A stretch of DNA of 64,000 bases, from positions 3,884,913 through 3,948,912 of the forward strand of contig NZ_OY782757.1 in NCBI RefSeq assembly GCF_963678185.1, given 5' to 3'. This document shows, piece by piece, positions 7,167-17,157 of this stretch. The notes under the pieces are model-generated. The model was not told the DNA's origin, ran no database searches, and worked only from the letters and a program-made list of their open reading frames with translations. A program made the position numbers and the translations under genes. Each line of letters opens with the position of its first letter. Position 1 is the stretch's first letter. This DNA is from an uncultured Tolumonas sp. Its GTDB lineage: Bacteria; Pseudomonadota; Gammaproteobacteria; Enterobacterales; Aeromonadaceae.

Positions 7167-8678
7167 GTGCAAAATAATAAAATGAAAATGTCCCTGTTTC
7201 CGTGCAGTATCATTTGTATCTGCGTTCTTTCTGCTTGTAGTTCTGAGGTCGAAAGAAGACAGGCTAATCGCGATTTTGACTATACGTCTGCCGTTTTGCA
7301 TCCACAGTTGAAAACTCCGGCTCCATTGCAAAATCCTGCATTTTCACAAGCGTATAGTTTACCTGTTGAAACCAGACAAGGAGCTTTGGCTCAAGACGTC
7401 GATGTTCGTCCTCCTGAACAGATCATGACCTTTGTATCCAGTAGCCGCGCAGATAATAGTCGTGATGCGACCATATTATGGTTTTCTGCTCGTAGTCTGA
7501 GTCAGCATATCGATGACGATCTTTGGTCATGGCTAAACAGTTATCTGACAACGAATAAGATGGCGATAACACGGCGTGATGATGCAAATAAAGTGTTAGA
7601 AACAGGCCCAGTTGCAGTTACCTTTGATGCAGAAAAAGCAGACGATATTCCACCGGCACCTGCTCAATATTATCAATTCCAAGTTAAAAGCGATCCGACT
7701 ACGCATCGTGCTGGCTTAATGGTTAAGTGGTTGAAAGCTGCTGATGAACAAGTTACACCGACTGTGTTTGAACAACGTCACTATGCTACTCGTCTGCTCA
7801 ACAATGTCAGTGCTTATGCTGATACTCAAGGCCGAGGACAAACTGCAGTGGCGAGTAACGGCCCTATCCAGTTGCTCTTAGGACAAGAATCCGGTTCTCA
7901 GGCTATCATCGCCGAGAATGGTTTTGTTAATACCTGGCAGTGGTTACTGACCGTATTGCCAAAAGCTGGTTTGCCGATAGAACAGAGTTCTCAGTCACAA
8001 GGCTTGATTGTGTTCAATTATGAAGGCGACTCATCAACGAGCGTAATGCAAGTATTGACCTTCTGGAAACCTGTTGAACAAACTGATGGCTTAGCCTTGT
8101 CTGCTGGTAAATATCGTTTACAGTTGGCTGATCGTGGTAATGAAACTTCGATTACGTTACTGGATGATGGCAATAAACCGGTATTGGCCTCGGCCGTTGA
8201 ACGACTGCATCAGCGTCTGCTGAAATTTACGAGTGTGTCTGCTACTGCTATTGTTGAGAACAACAACAGTCAAGGTGCTGCAGCACAACCTGAAATTAGC
8301 GAAAAACCAATTCACTTAGCTAAGATTAAAGACAAATGGGTTGCTGATGCACCGGTTAATAAAGTGATGAATCATATGTCAGCTGATTTGTCACAACTTG
8401 GCTGGATAGTGAAAGATGCTGATACAACAGCACAGCGTATTGCAGTGGAATATAAAGTACCTGAAGGAAGCCTCTTTGATGCTTTAGCTATTTGGAAGCC
8501 ATTGGCGCCAAATTATGAAGGTTTGAGTTCTGGTTCGTATGTATTCCAGTTGCACCAGATGGACAAGGGTACGCAAATTGAGCTGCAAACTGCATCACAA
8601 CAGGCTGTGTCTGCTGGTACTGCAGAGCAAGTTTATCAAGCTCTTGCTAAGAAATTACTGATGATTAATAAAAAGTAA
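7167..8678 (+). CDS. bamC: Outer membrane assembly lipoprotein BamC, enlarged form
   Basis: BamC is a lipoprotein of the BAM complex that inserts beta-barrel proteins. The GTG start follows GGAG. The signal peptide ends in the lipobox LSAC, with the lipidated Cys at residue 23. The protein is 503 residues against 344 in E. coli. After the Pro-rich N-terminal arm I see three domain-sized units, roughly 85-215, 225-355 and 380-500. The last two match the two helix-grip domains of E. coli BamC (for example the TFWKPVEQ and AIWKPLAP blocks). The first, beginning ATILWFSARSL, is extra and looks like a divergent copy. Placement after dapA supports the identity. Confidence 0.85.
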   Translation: MQNNKMKMSLFPCSIICICVLSACSSEVERRQANRDFDYTSAVLHPQLKTPAPLQNPAFSQAYSLPVETRQGALAQDVDVRPPEQIMTFVSSSRADNSRDATILWFSARSLSQHIDDDLWSWLNSYLTTNKMAITRRDDANKVLETGPVAVTFDAEKADDIPPAPAQYYQFQVKSDPTTHRAGLMVKWLKAADEQVTPTVFEQRHYATRLLNNVSAYADTQGRGQTAVASNGPIQLLLGQESGSQAIIAENGFVNTWQWLLTVLPKAGLPIEQSSQSQGLIVFNYEGDSSTSVMQVLTFWKPVEQTDGLALSAGKYRLQLADRGNETSITLLDDGNKPVLASAVERLHQRLLKFTSVSATAIVENNNSQGAAAQPEISEKPIHLAKIKDKWVADAPVNKVMNHMSADLSQLGWIVKDADTTAQRIAVEYKVPEGSLFDALAIWKPLAPNYEGLSSGSYVFQLHQMDKGTQIELQTASQQAVSAGTAEQVYQALAKKLLMINKK

Positions 8679-8697
8679 TTTATTTACTGCATCTGAC

Positions 8698-8736
8698 AAA
8701 ATAGGCGGGCTATATAAGTCCCGCCTATTTTTTTTC
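8698..8736 (+). terminator. Terminator after bamC
   Basis: AAATAGGCGGG pairs with CCCGCCTATTT across a 10-base loop and is followed by T. It overlaps the 3' end of the converging small gene at 8725-8877. Confidence 0.85.
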
Positions 8737-8877
8737 GTCTTCATCAACCGGTGTTTTTCTAATTTTATCTTTATATTTGGGTAATTCTTTTTCCAATCGT
8801 TTCATGTCTTTTATGGCATTCATAAATAAACCAAGCAAAAAAAGTAATGGAATACCGATTATTAGCCACAGACTCAT
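8725..8877 (-). CDS. Small single-span membrane protein (50 residues)
   Basis: A 50-codon frame whose ATG overlaps the stop of the upstream peptidase gene (ATGA), so it is likely translated by coupling. The product starts [22 protein letters not shown], a membrane span at residues 3-22, and continues with a highly charged tail rich in Lys and Glu. The layout resembles small DUF2897-type proteins, but I could not confirm the family. The stop codon lies inside the bamC terminator. Confidence 0.6.
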   Translation of the reverse strand: MSLWLIIGIPLLFLLGLFMNAIKDMKRLEKELPKYKDKIRKTPVDEDEKK

Positions 8878-9560
8878 AAGTTGTGATTCTCACTGATATT
8901 GATGATAAATCGTGTCCAGATCTGCGGTAAATGAAGCAGGACCTGTGTATTTTCTTCTATGGCATTTTGTACTAATACATCATGCAACATTTCAAGCGTG
9001 AATTGTTCTTGTAATAATTTTGCTTCGGGATAATAGCTGAGATGCCATGCTTCCGGCGCGATCCCACCTTTATCTGTGACATAAGGCCGGAAAAAACCAA
9101 AAGCATGCATATTATGATCAAGCCATGTGGTCAACTGGGCAAAATAGCCGTTAGTGACATCATATTCAGCTGGGGTTAATTGTAATTTTTGGCCTGCAGG
9201 TAATAAATTGGGTGCATAAACATCCAGATCAGTTCCCCAGTGATGCCGACTGGCACCAGGCAGAGCGCTCCATCTTAAAATGGCAAAAATCCGTTCCTGA
9301 GGCGATAACTTAATCCAATTAGAAATCGGGAACCCTGTACTATCAAGAACAGTATTTTCCCCCCGATATTTACGATTCCAGATCTGGGTTTGCCGTTCGA
9401 ACGAACGATAACTGGAGGCGATGGCGATATTTAATCCATCAGCCAAAGCCGCTTGCGACATATTCTGGAAAGCGGCTGCAGTGGCTGCTGTTAAAAAATG
9501 CCCTGGAGTCACAGGGCATAATGCAGTGTCATCTAATCCGACTAATTTGCGATTAATCAT
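8874..9560 (-). CDS. M15-family D-Ala-D-Ala carboxypeptidase-like protein (VanY type)
   Basis: 228 residues from the ATG at 9560; a TTG two codons upstream is possible. It has the zinc-binding pattern [10 protein letters not shown] (residues 104-113: Ser, His106, Gly, Asp113) and the downstream EAWHLSY with the third zinc ligand and catalytic Glu. Such enzymes trim the D-Ala from peptidoglycan stem peptides. No signal peptide is evident, which is unusual for a cell-wall enzyme unless it acts on cytoplasmic muropeptides. It overlaps the end of dapE by 8 bases, so the wall-related neighbourhood is consistent. Confidence 0.8.
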   Translation of the reverse strand: MINRKLVGLDDTALCPVTPGHFLTAATAAAFQNMSQAALADGLNIAIASSYRSFERQTQIWNRKYRGENTVLDSTGFPISNWIKLSPQERIFAILRWSALPGASRHHWGTDLDVYAPNLLPAGQKLQLTPAEYDVTNGYFAQLTTWLDHNMHAFGFFRPYVTDKGGIAPEAWHLSYYPEAKLLQEQFTLEMLHDVLVQNAIEENTQVLLHLPQIWTRFIINISENHNL

Positions 9561-10695
9561 GCTCAACCAGCAACTGTTGCATCATACTGTAATAGATATC
9601 ACTCAGTGTCTCCAGATCGGCAACGTTAACGCATTCATTTACCTTATGGATAGTTGCATTGATCGGACCTAATTCAATGACTTGAGCGCCCGTTGGTGCG
9701 ATAAAACGACCATCCGAGGTGCCACCTGATGTTGATAATTCAGTAGTTCGTCCAGTTACCGCTTGAATCGCCTTTTGTGTGGCTTCGACGAGTTTTCCCG
9801 AGCCGGTTAAAAAAGGCTGACCACTTAATGTCCATTTCAGTTCATAGCGCAGACCATGGCGGTCGAGCAGTTCACAGACTTGCTGCTTTATTTGTGCATC
9901 GGTAAGTTCTGTACTGTAGCGGAAATTGAATTGAACTTGTAACTCACCTGGGATCACATTTGATGCGCCAGTACCAGCATTGATGTTCGCGATCTGAAAG
10001 CTGGTTGCTGGAAAAAACTCATTTCCAGCATCCCATTGTTTAGCGGAAAGTTCAGCCAGCGCAGGCATCGCAAGGTGGACTGGGTTTTCAGCTAGGTGAG
10101 GGTAAGCAACATGCCCTTGAACACCATAAATGGTCAGGTCACCCGTTAATGAACCACGACGGCCGTTTTTGACTACATCACCAACCGCATTGGTTGATGA
10201 AGGCTCACCAACCAGACACCAGGTAATTTTTTCCTGTCGAGCCTCTAATGTTTCAATAACCTTGGGCGTGCCATTAATAAATGGGCCTTCTTCATCGCTG
10301 GTAATAAGAAAAGCAATTGATCCGTTATGTGCCGGATAATCAATCACAAAACGTTGAACGGCGGCCAGCATTGATGCGATGGAACCTTTCATATCCGCAG
10401 CACCGCGACCATATAAAACGCCATCAATAATGGTTGGAGTAAACGGAGGGGTATTCCATTTATTTTCTGGTCCGGGTGGAACAACATCTGTATGACCGGC
10501 AAAACAGAATAATGGTCCCGATGTTCCTTTTCTTGCCCACAGATTTGTCGTGTCATGAAATACCATTGGTTCAATGGTAAATCCCAATGGCGCTAAAAAC
10601 TCGGTCATTAGTTGCTGACAACCTTCATCTACTGGGGTTACAGAAGGACGTGCGATCAAATCCTTAGCCAGAGACAAAACAAGAGAATCGGTCAT
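9553..10695 (-). CDS. dapE: Succinyl-diaminopimelate desuccinylase
   Basis: 380 residues from the ATG at 10695, with AAGGA upstream (two extra codons upstream start at TTG). It hydrolyses N-succinyl-LL-diaminopimelate in lysine and peptidoglycan precursor synthesis. Zinc peptidase M20 motifs are visible: [22 protein letters not shown] and [10 protein letters not shown], plus the C-terminal [11 protein letters not shown] block with the dimer-domain features. The yffB gene lies directly upstream, as in E. coli. Confidence 0.95.
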   Translation of the reverse strand: MTDSLVLSLAKDLIARPSVTPVDEGCQQLMTEFLAPLGFTIEPMVFHDTTNLWARKGTSGPLFCFAGHTDVVPPGPENKWNTPPFTPTIIDGVLYGRGAADMKGSIASMLAAVQRFVIDYPAHNGSIAFLITSDEEGPFINGTPKVIETLEARQEKITWCLVGEPSSTNAVGDVVKNGRRGSLTGDLTIYGVQGHVAYPHLAENPVHLAMPALAELSAKQWDAGNEFFPATSFQIANINAGTGASNVIPGELQVQFNFRYSTELTDAQIKQQVCELLDRHGLRYELKWTLSGQPFLTGSGKLVEATQKAIQAVTGRTTELSTSGGTSDGRFIAPTGAQVIELGPINATIHKVNECVNVADLETLSDIYYSMMQQLLVEHD

Positions 10696-10719
10696 GCACA
10701 ATCCTTATTCATTACCTAA

Positions 10720-11067
10720 TTAATTATTCAGTGCGTTATACGCAAGTTCAGAAAATCCGATCAATATTTTATGCTGGGATGTCAGAACTGGACGCTTGAT
10801 CAGTAGGGGATGAGCTAACATCAATGCCACTGCTTGGGCTTCGTATGAGATCGTTTTTTCTGTGGGGGATAATTCCCGAAAGGTTTTACTTTGTTTGTTG
10901 AGTAATTTTTCCCAACCTGCCGAATGACACCATTGTATTATCTGCGCTTCAGTGGGAGGGATCTGTTTAAAATCAATAAACTCAAAGGGGATATTATTCT
11001 GCTTTAACCAGGTTTGGGCTTTTTTGACACTATCACAAGTTTTGATGCCATACAGAGTGATTGCCAC
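10720..11067 (-). CDS. yffB: ArsC/Spx-family reductase-like protein YffB
   Basis: 115 residues with the thioredoxin-like ArsC fold. The N-terminal MAITLYGIKTCDSVKKAQTW contains the single conserved Cys, and KRPVLTS matches the family's cis-Pro region. The role is not settled; it is a likely glutathione-dependent thiol reductase. It sits 24 bases upstream of dapE and 3 bases downstream of yciN in one apparent transcription unit. Confidence 0.88.
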   Translation of the reverse strand: MAITLYGIKTCDSVKKAQTWLKQNNIPFEFIDFKQIPPTEAQIIQWCHSAGWEKLLNKQSKTFRELSPTEKTISYEAQAVALMLAHPLLIKRPVLTSQHKILIGFSELAYNALNN

Positions 11068-11070
11068 GGT

Positions 11071-11316
11071 CTACTCCAGTGTATATTGTGGCGAAAGGGC
11101 CTGCGCTAGCCCTTTATAGACATTAAATACAGCAGTAGTTTTCGCAGTTGGTAAACCTTGGTCATCGAGGAAGTATTCGCCTTTGAATACTAAAACGCCT
11201 GATTTCTCGTTTACATCGGTGACAGCCATGCCAGCCAGATAGTCATCATGCTCTTTCATGATCTGGTTTGCCAATTCGAGCAAAGATGCCTTAGCGATAG
11301 GTTCTTTAGTTTCCAT
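11071..11316 (-). CDS. yciN: YciN family protein (DUF2498)
   Basis: 81 residues, matching E. coli YciN in length and blocks: LLELANQIMKEHDDYLAG, SGVLVFKGEYFLDDQGLPTAK and TAVFNVYKGLA. Cytosolic, no catalytic residues evident, function unknown. It starts the yciN-yffB-dapE-peptidase run. A good AACCTCC-type ribosome site (GGAGGTT on the coding strand) precedes the ATG. Confidence 0.88.
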   Translation of the reverse strand: METKEPIAKASLLELANQIMKEHDDYLAGMAVTDVNEKSGVLVFKGEYFLDDQGLPTAKTTAVFNVYKGLAQALSPQYTLE

Positions 11317-11337
11317 ATATAACCTCCGGTGTCTATA

Positions 11338-11371
11338 TCAAAACAAAACCGCACATAAAGCGCGGTTTTGT
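11338..11371 (-). terminator. ompA terminator
   Basis: CAAAACCGC (11345-11353) pairs with GCGGTTTTG (11363-11371), followed on the minus strand by TTTTG and T-rich sequence. It ends ompA before yciN. Confidence 0.8.
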
Positions 11372-11392
11372 TGTCAGACAGTAGTTAAATAA

Positions 11393-12424
11393 TTATTTAA
11401 CTACTACAGTCTTGCTACCTTTCACTTCAACGTTTACGCGACGATCAGGAGACAAGCAAACGATCAGATCTTTCTTCGCTTTGATTGCGTTACAGCTTGC
11501 TGGGCTTACTGGATCAGCTTCGCCACGGCCAACGGCAGTGATACGAGTAGCAGACAGACCTTTAGAAGTCAGGAAGCTAGATACGCTCTTAGCGCGATCT
11601 TGAGACAATTTCAGGTTATAGCCATCAGAACCGATGCGGTCTGTGTAACCATAAACAACGATATTTTTGTCGTTCATTTCCAGAGTCTGGATTTGGTTAT
11701 ACAGCTTGCTCAGCGCGGACACACCTGCTGGTTTCAGTGTGGCTTTATTGAAATCAAACAACACATCTGAAGTCAGAGTGAAAGTTTTGGTTTCTTGAAC
11801 TGGTTGTGGAGCGGGAGCTGGTGCTGCAACTGGAGCTGGTGCTGGAGTTACAACAGGAGCTGGCTCGCTAGTACGAGTTGGGTAATAAACTACGTCCAGA
11901 TTTACGTTGTTGCTATCTGATTCACCAGTTTTAGCATCACCGATACCATCAATGTGGCGATAACGCAGTTGCAGATCAATCGGATCTGATACGCGATAAG
12001 CCAAGCCAGCACCAAAAATTGGTGATGTACCATGGTCGTCAACATTGGTTGCTTCGTTATCAGCTTTCCAGCGCATAACACCGACTTCACCCAACAGTGA
12101 CAGATCATCAGTAAGAGGATAACGTGGTATTAAAGACAAGTTTGCGCCGTGTGATTTAAAACGACCACCTTCTACATGGCCATTACCCAGCCAGTTATAG
12201 CCGGCTTCAGCACCTAAAAATTCGTTGAAAGTGTAGCCACCAAAAACATGAGCTGTTGGTGTGCTGCTTTTGATTGCAGTACCTACATCACCCAGGTCAG
12301 AGTAGTTATTCCAACCGAAACCGGTACCCAGGAATGCGCCTTCTGCATCGTTAGCAAATGCGGTCATTGATACTGCTGATGCTACAAAACCTGCAACGAT
12401 TGTTAATGCCACTGCTTTTTTCAT
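11393..12424 (-). CDS. ompA: Outer membrane protein OmpA
   Basis: 343 residues. The signal peptide ends around residue 24 (SAVSMTAFA). An eight-strand barrel domain follows to about residue 190, then a Pro-Ala hinge (APVVTPAPAPVAAPAPAPQ), then the OmpA C-terminal peptidoglycan-binding domain (VLFDFNKATLKP, GYTDRIGSDGYN, LSQDRAKSV). Two cysteines near the end (SPASCNA and LIVCLSP) form the usual disulfide pair. Major structural porin-like anchor between outer membrane and peptidoglycan. Codon use is strongly biased, as for a highly expressed gene. Confidence 0.95.
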   Translation of the reverse strand: MKKAVALTIVAGFVASAVSMTAFANDAEGAFLGTGFGWNNYSDLGDVGTAIKSSTPTAHVFGGYTFNEFLGAEAGYNWLGNGHVEGGRFKSHGANLSLIPRYPLTDDLSLLGEVGVMRWKADNEATNVDDHGTSPIFGAGLAYRVSDPIDLQLRYRHIDGIGDAKTGESDSNNVNLDVVYYPTRTSEPAPVVTPAPAPVAAPAPAPQPVQETKTFTLTSDVLFDFNKATLKPAGVSALSKLYNQIQTLEMNDKNIVVYGYTDRIGSDGYNLKLSQDRAKSVSSFLTSKGLSATRITAVGRGEADPVSPASCNAIKAKKDLIVCLSPDRRVNVEVKGSKTVVVK

Positions 12425-12748
12425 GATTGTCTCCAGATTATGCTCGGAAAGATCCGATAAGGTTCGACATATTCATTATCTCTCAGACGTTCAATTATGC
12501 AAGATTCAACTGCGATAGATGCAAAAATGTTACACAGGCCACATTTTTAACTGTCGCTAGTATCGTCCTTGATAGTATAGATGTTTACGCGAGGTTATTT
12601 AGAGATTAATATGTGCCGCTTTTATACATTCTAAAAATACAGACTATAATAAAGCTATAATAATGTGGAGCCGGATAAAGCTGTTGAACACCAAAGGTAG
12701 AGTAATTATTGGTAACAGCGAAATATTCGCAAACGCGTGAGGAAACAT
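12425..12748. other. Divergent intergenic region of ompA and the HTH gene
   Basis: About 320 bases without a gene. Towards the HTH gene there are two TATAAT hexamers at 12645-12650 and 12656-12661, but no good -35 was seen. On the ompA side there is a long AT-rich leader of roughly 100 bases, with TTGCAT and CATAAT elements that are imperfectly spaced. No regulator site was recognised. Confidence 0.35.
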
Positions 12749-13018
12749 ATGAGTCTCGCTCCTGTGTCTGTTGGTCAAAAAATCCGTCATATTCGTGAAA
12801 CAATGGGGCTTAGCCGTCCGAAATTTGCGGAACTGCTTAGCGTGCCACCAACTACACTGAAAAACTATGAACTAGGTTATCGTGAAGTTGGCGGTGCATT
12901 TCTGGTGGCTTTAGCGCATCAGGAACAGCTGCATAAATTCACTTTATGGCTATTGTCAGACAAAATTGCGCCTGAAATCGGCCAAATTAGTCCTGCAGAA
13001 TACGTAGTTCAAAAGTAA
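12749..13018 (+). CDS. Small helix-turn-helix (XRE-type) regulator
   Basis: 89 residues from the ATG at 12749 with GAGGA upstream. The HTH covers about residues 7-62: GQKIRHIRETMGLSRPKFAELLSVPPTTLKNYELGYREVG, where the second and third helices are clear. The short C-terminal part is hydrophobic and has no known domain. The family occurs as small stand-alone regulators in Vibrio and Aeromonas relatives. Targets are unknown. It is alone between ompA and its own terminator, so it may be a local regulator, but that is speculation. Confidence 0.8.
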   Translation: MSLAPVSVGQKIRHIRETMGLSRPKFAELLSVPPTTLKNYELGYREVGGAFLVALAHQEQLHKFTLWLLSDKIAPEIGQISPAEYVVQK

Positions 13019-13032
13019 GCCGATTTGAATTG

Positions 13033-13063
13033 AAAAGAGCCAGTTTTTGACTGGCTCTTTTTG
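13033..13063 (+). terminator. Terminator after the HTH gene
   Basis: AAAAGAGCCAGT and ACTGGCTCTTTTTG form a 12-bp stem with a short loop. It is also symmetrical enough to stop the converging gene at 13081. Confidence 0.85.
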
Positions 13064-13080
13064 TTTGGTGATTGGTTACA

Positions 13081-13842
13081 TTACCATTTTTTCTTTGGTT
13101 GAAATAAAACATCCAGATCGTCTTGTTTTTCCTGTATTTCTTCGCGTTCTTTTTGTGATTCTCTTTCTAATTGATCGTTGATATCCCGCAGGGTTGACTT
13201 CATTTCCTCTTCACTGGCAATCAGATACGCATCTTTATCGTGAATGACACCTAGAGCGCTAATTCCTTTCGTCAACAATTGTTTTGCCGTACCTATTTGA
13301 CGTTGAACGCGGGCATCCATAGCTTTTTGCAACAAATTAGCAATATTAATTTTAAGCAGCATTAATTCCAAACGACGATCTTCAACCGAAAATGACTGCG
13401 GATCAATTTTGCCTTTATTGTGTTCCATTCGGACTATAGCCCGTAATTTTTTAGTGGTTTGCAGCATTTGTATTGCTTGTCGATCGGAGTCTGGGGAACG
13501 GAAGTGACTATCCTCTCCTTTATAGTGTTCATTTACATACTTGATCTGGTTTCTTACGTCTTCAATTCGTTGGTTAATTGCTGACACGTTAGGTGTTACG
13601 TTTTGGATGGTTCGTAGCGCATCTAATAACCGGTTTTGTAATAACATAACCAAGGTTTTACTGTAAGACAGTCGATTTACATTCAGTAAAATGTCTTCTG
13701 CCTCTTCGATGATCACTTTTTGTCTGGCAACGATAGCCCGACGATCAATTTCCTGTTGCTGTTTATGCTGCTGGAATATGTTGTAAGCAATCGTAAGAAA
13801 TAACAATGCGCCGATTGCGAGTAAAACCAGAGTTAAAACCAT
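13081..13842 (-). CDS. Membrane-anchored coiled-coil protein, function unknown
   Basis: 253 residues. One membrane span at residues 2-23 (LTLVLLAIGALLFLTIAYNIF) is followed by a long, charged, almost wholly helical cytosolic region. Heptad-like stretches occur around 25-60 and a Glu/Lys/Gln-rich segment near 215-240 (DQLERESQKEREEIQEKQDD). No enzymatic motif is visible. It is divergent from cysB; similar proteins next to cysB occur in related marine gammaproteobacteria as far as I recall. The name of a family was not recognised. Confidence 0.7.
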   Translation of the reverse strand: MVLTLVLLAIGALLFLTIAYNIFQQHKQQQEIDRRAIVARQKVIIEEAEDILLNVNRLSYSKTLVMLLQNRLLDALRTIQNVTPNVSAINQRIEDVRNQIKYVNEHYKGEDSHFRSPDSDRQAIQMLQTTKKLRAIVRMEHNKGKIDPQSFSVEDRRLELMLLKINIANLLQKAMDARVQRQIGTAKQLLTKGISALGVIHDKDAYLIASEEEMKSTLRDINDQLERESQKEREEIQEKQDDLDVLFQPKKKW

Positions 13843-14047
13843 GCTGGCTCCATCAGATTTTGTGAATGCTCAAGTGTGTCGTCATACATTTCATTCTACT
13901 GTCAAATTTAATCGTCGGCATGGTTGATATAGCAATAACATCTTTTTTATGCAGAAAAATGATCTGAATTGAGATGTATTGCATTTTTATCGCAGTCTGT
14001 AGACGAAGTGATGATGTTTTTTGCTACTATCTCATAGAAATCAATAG

Positions 14048-15034
<987 letters not shown>

Positions 15035-15047
15035 TTGATGGATAAAT

Positions 15048-15073
15048 AAAAAGCCGCATAATGCGGCTTTTTG
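15048..15073. terminator. Terminator between cysB and yqhD
   Basis: AAAAGCCGCAT/ATGCGGCTTTTT with a one-base loop centre. T-runs on both strands, serving converging genes. Confidence 0.85.
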
Positions 15074-15086
15074 CAATGAGTTAGCC

Positions 15087-16319
15087 TTATAAGGCTTTAC
15101 GTAAAATTTTCTCACAAATATCGAGTGTCACAGTGCCGTGTTCACCAATACCAGTCATGCCGTGTTTTAATAATGTCGCTGCAATATCAGGAATTTGTTC
15201 TTCCTTGATATTATACGCAGAGAGATGAGTGGCAAAACCGAGTGATTCAAAAAAGGCGATTGTTTTATCAATAGCTTGTTGAATGACTAAGTCTTCATTC
15301 TTACCTTGAATGCCCCAAACTCGTTTCGCGTATTGTACTAATTTGGCTTTTTTCTCGTCTTTTCGAACCGCCATAGTGCCAGGTAAAACAATCGCTAATG
15401 TTTCTGCATGGGCAAGACCAAATAATGCGGTTAACTCGTGCCCAATAGCGTGTGAACTCCAGTCTTGCGGAACGCCAGAGCCTATCAAGCCATTAAGTGC
15501 CATGGTGGCACACCACATCAGATTGGCTCGGCTGTCGTAATCATCCGGCTGTTGATAGCTTTTTATGCCGTCATCCAACAGCGTTAACATGATGCTTTCG
15601 GCAAAACGATCTTGCAGGTTTGCATTAACCGGGTAGGTTAAGTATTGCTCAATAACATGACAAAATGCATCGACAATGCCGTTGGCAATTTGTAGTTTTG
15701 GCAGTGAAAAGGTCGTCTCTGGGTCAAGAACTGCGAATTGTGGAAACACTTGATCATTTGAAAAGGCGAGTTTTTCTTTTGCAATTTGGCTGTGCATCGC
15801 CATTGCACCGTAATTACCTTGTGAACCACTTGCGGAAGGTAAGGAAATTTGGCGATTTTTGCGGCTAATTACGGCGTGTTGGTTCATTTCGGAACCTGTC
15901 GCGGGTAAGGTTAAGATGCAGCCAAAGGGGATCACATTTCTAATGCCTTTCCCTTTGTTATGCAGGATTTCCCAAGGGTCACCTAATTCCCAGCAAGCCG
16001 CGGCAGCGATAAATTTGGTGCCATCAATTACTGAACCGCCACCAATTGCCAGTAAAAAATTGATCCGTTCTTTTTTTACAACCGCAACAGCCTGCATCAA
16101 AGTTTCATAATCTGGGTTTGGTTCAATGCCGCCAAATTCAGTCACGTTTCGCCCTGCTAATGCGCGTTTGGCGAGTTCCATCGTGCCATTGGCGATAATA
16201 CTTCCGCCGCCGTAGACGATTAAAATCCGTGCATCAGATGGGATCTCATGGCTGATTTTGGCGATTTGACCTTTCCCAAATAACACCTTGGTTGGATTTT
16301 GATATTCAAAATTCAGCAT
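15087..16319 (-). CDS. yqhD: Iron-containing alcohol dehydrogenase, YqhD-like aldehyde reductase
   Basis: NADPH-dependent reduction of a broad range of aldehydes, in the cytosol. The Rossmann part shows VYGGGSIIANG and AIGGGSVIDGTKF. Metal ligands lie in NGIVDAFCHVIEQ (Asp, His) and SHAIGHELTALFGLAHAE (two His). The protein is 410 residues against 387 in E. coli; the extra length is mainly a ~20-residue insertion after VISRKN, rich in Ser, Gly, Gln and Ala, before the FAVLDPE block. GAGGTGG precedes the ATG. Convergent with cysB and not in an operon. Confidence 0.85.
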   Translation of the reverse strand: MLNFEYQNPTKVLFGKGQIAKISHEIPSDARILIVYGGGSIIANGTMELAKRALAGRNVTEFGGIEPNPDYETLMQAVAVVKKERINFLLAIGGGSVIDGTKFIAAAACWELGDPWEILHNKGKGIRNVIPFGCILTLPATGSEMNQHAVISRKNRQISLPSASGSQGNYGAMAMHSQIAKEKLAFSNDQVFPQFAVLDPETTFSLPKLQIANGIVDAFCHVIEQYLTYPVNANLQDRFAESIMLTLLDDGIKSYQQPDDYDSRANLMWCATMALNGLIGSGVPQDWSSHAIGHELTALFGLAHAETLAIVLPGTMAVRKDEKKAKLVQYAKRVWGIQGKNEDLVIQQAIDKTIAFFESLGFATHLSAYNIKEEQIPDIAATLLKHGMTGIGEHGTVTLDICEKILRKAL

Positions 16320-16555
16320 ATGGCCACCTCGGTAAATTTACATAATTAATATAGTTTATTGGTACCTACAGTAACACTAACAGGTTCAGATAACTTGAGT
16401 TTTAGAAGTGCAGGAAGAAAATGAATCCTACTTCACAAAATCGCTATATTGTTGTTTTGTCGGCGCGGATGGGTTTGAACAATCAGAAATAACCTTATAT
16501 TTTCAGATAAATTGTTATGACAAATTGATGAATTTGGTAGGAAAGATCAAGATGA

Positions 16556-16631
16556 GCCGGTATAGCTCAGTTGGTAGAGCAGCGCATTCGTAATGCGAAG
16601 GTCGCAGGTTCGACTCCTGTTACCGGCACCA
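16556..16631 (+). tRNA. tRNA-Thr, anticodon CGT
   Basis: 76 bases including the encoded CCA. The acceptor stem GCCGGTA pairs with TACCGGC. The anticodon loop TTCGTAA gives CGT. The body is nearly identical to E. coli tRNA-Thr(CGT) (thrW). The preceding 236 bases contain no gene that I can support, and no integrated element follows it. Confidence 0.97.
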
Positions 16632-16682
16632 TTAAATTGAAAGTTATTTTGATATTTGTGTCACCAATAAAGGTTCATGTAT

Positions 16683-17096
16683 TTACTCTGTAACACGCCC
16701 GCGTAATTCCTTAGTTTTACTTCGTTGTGTTTTGCTATCTAATCGGCGTCGCTGTGAGCTACGGGTTGCTTTCGTAGGTAGTCGTGCTTTCTGCACTACA
16801 GCGACACTTTTTATCAATTCTTGCAGGCGTAGCAGCGCATCATCCTTGTTTTGTTCTTGTGTCCGGAATTGCTGTGCTTTAATTACGATCACGCCATCTT
16901 TGCTGATCCGTTGATCACGAAGATCCAGCAGCCTTTGTTTATAAAATTCAGGTAGTGACGAGGCGTTAATATCAAAACGCAGGTGAATAGCCGATGAGAC
17001 TTTATTGACGTTTTGCCCGCCAGCACCTTGTGCTCTGACGGCAGAAAGTTCAATTTCATCGTCAGGGATAGCGACATAATTCGATATTTCCAGCAC
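16683..17096 (-). CDS. arfB: Alternative ribosome-rescue factor B (peptidyl-tRNA hydrolase)
   Basis: 137 residues. ArfB rescues stalled ribosomes by hydrolysing peptidyl-tRNA. The catalytic GGQ is Gly26-Gly27-Gln28 within [15 protein letters not shown], followed by the ribosome-binding basic tail ([22 protein letters not shown]) that enters the mRNA channel. The short length separates it from release factors RF1 and RF2. It lies between tRNA-Thr and tusE on the minus strand. Confidence 0.93.
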   Translation of the reverse strand: MLEISNYVAIPDDEIELSAVRAQGAGGQNVNKVSSAIHLRFDINASSLPEFYKQRLLDLRDQRISKDGVIVIKAQQFRTQEQNKDDALLRLQELIKSVAVVQKARLPTKATRSSQRRRLDSKTQRSKTKELRGRVTE

Positions 17097-17157
17097 TACT
17101 GACGTGTCCTTAAACTAAAAGAATTTTACTGACGAGAGATGAAGTAGTTTTTCAATT

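Noticed and set aside
11810..11880. Pro-Ala repeat in ompA as a variable tandem repeat
   Set aside because: It is the normal hinge of the family and its codons are not exact repeats.
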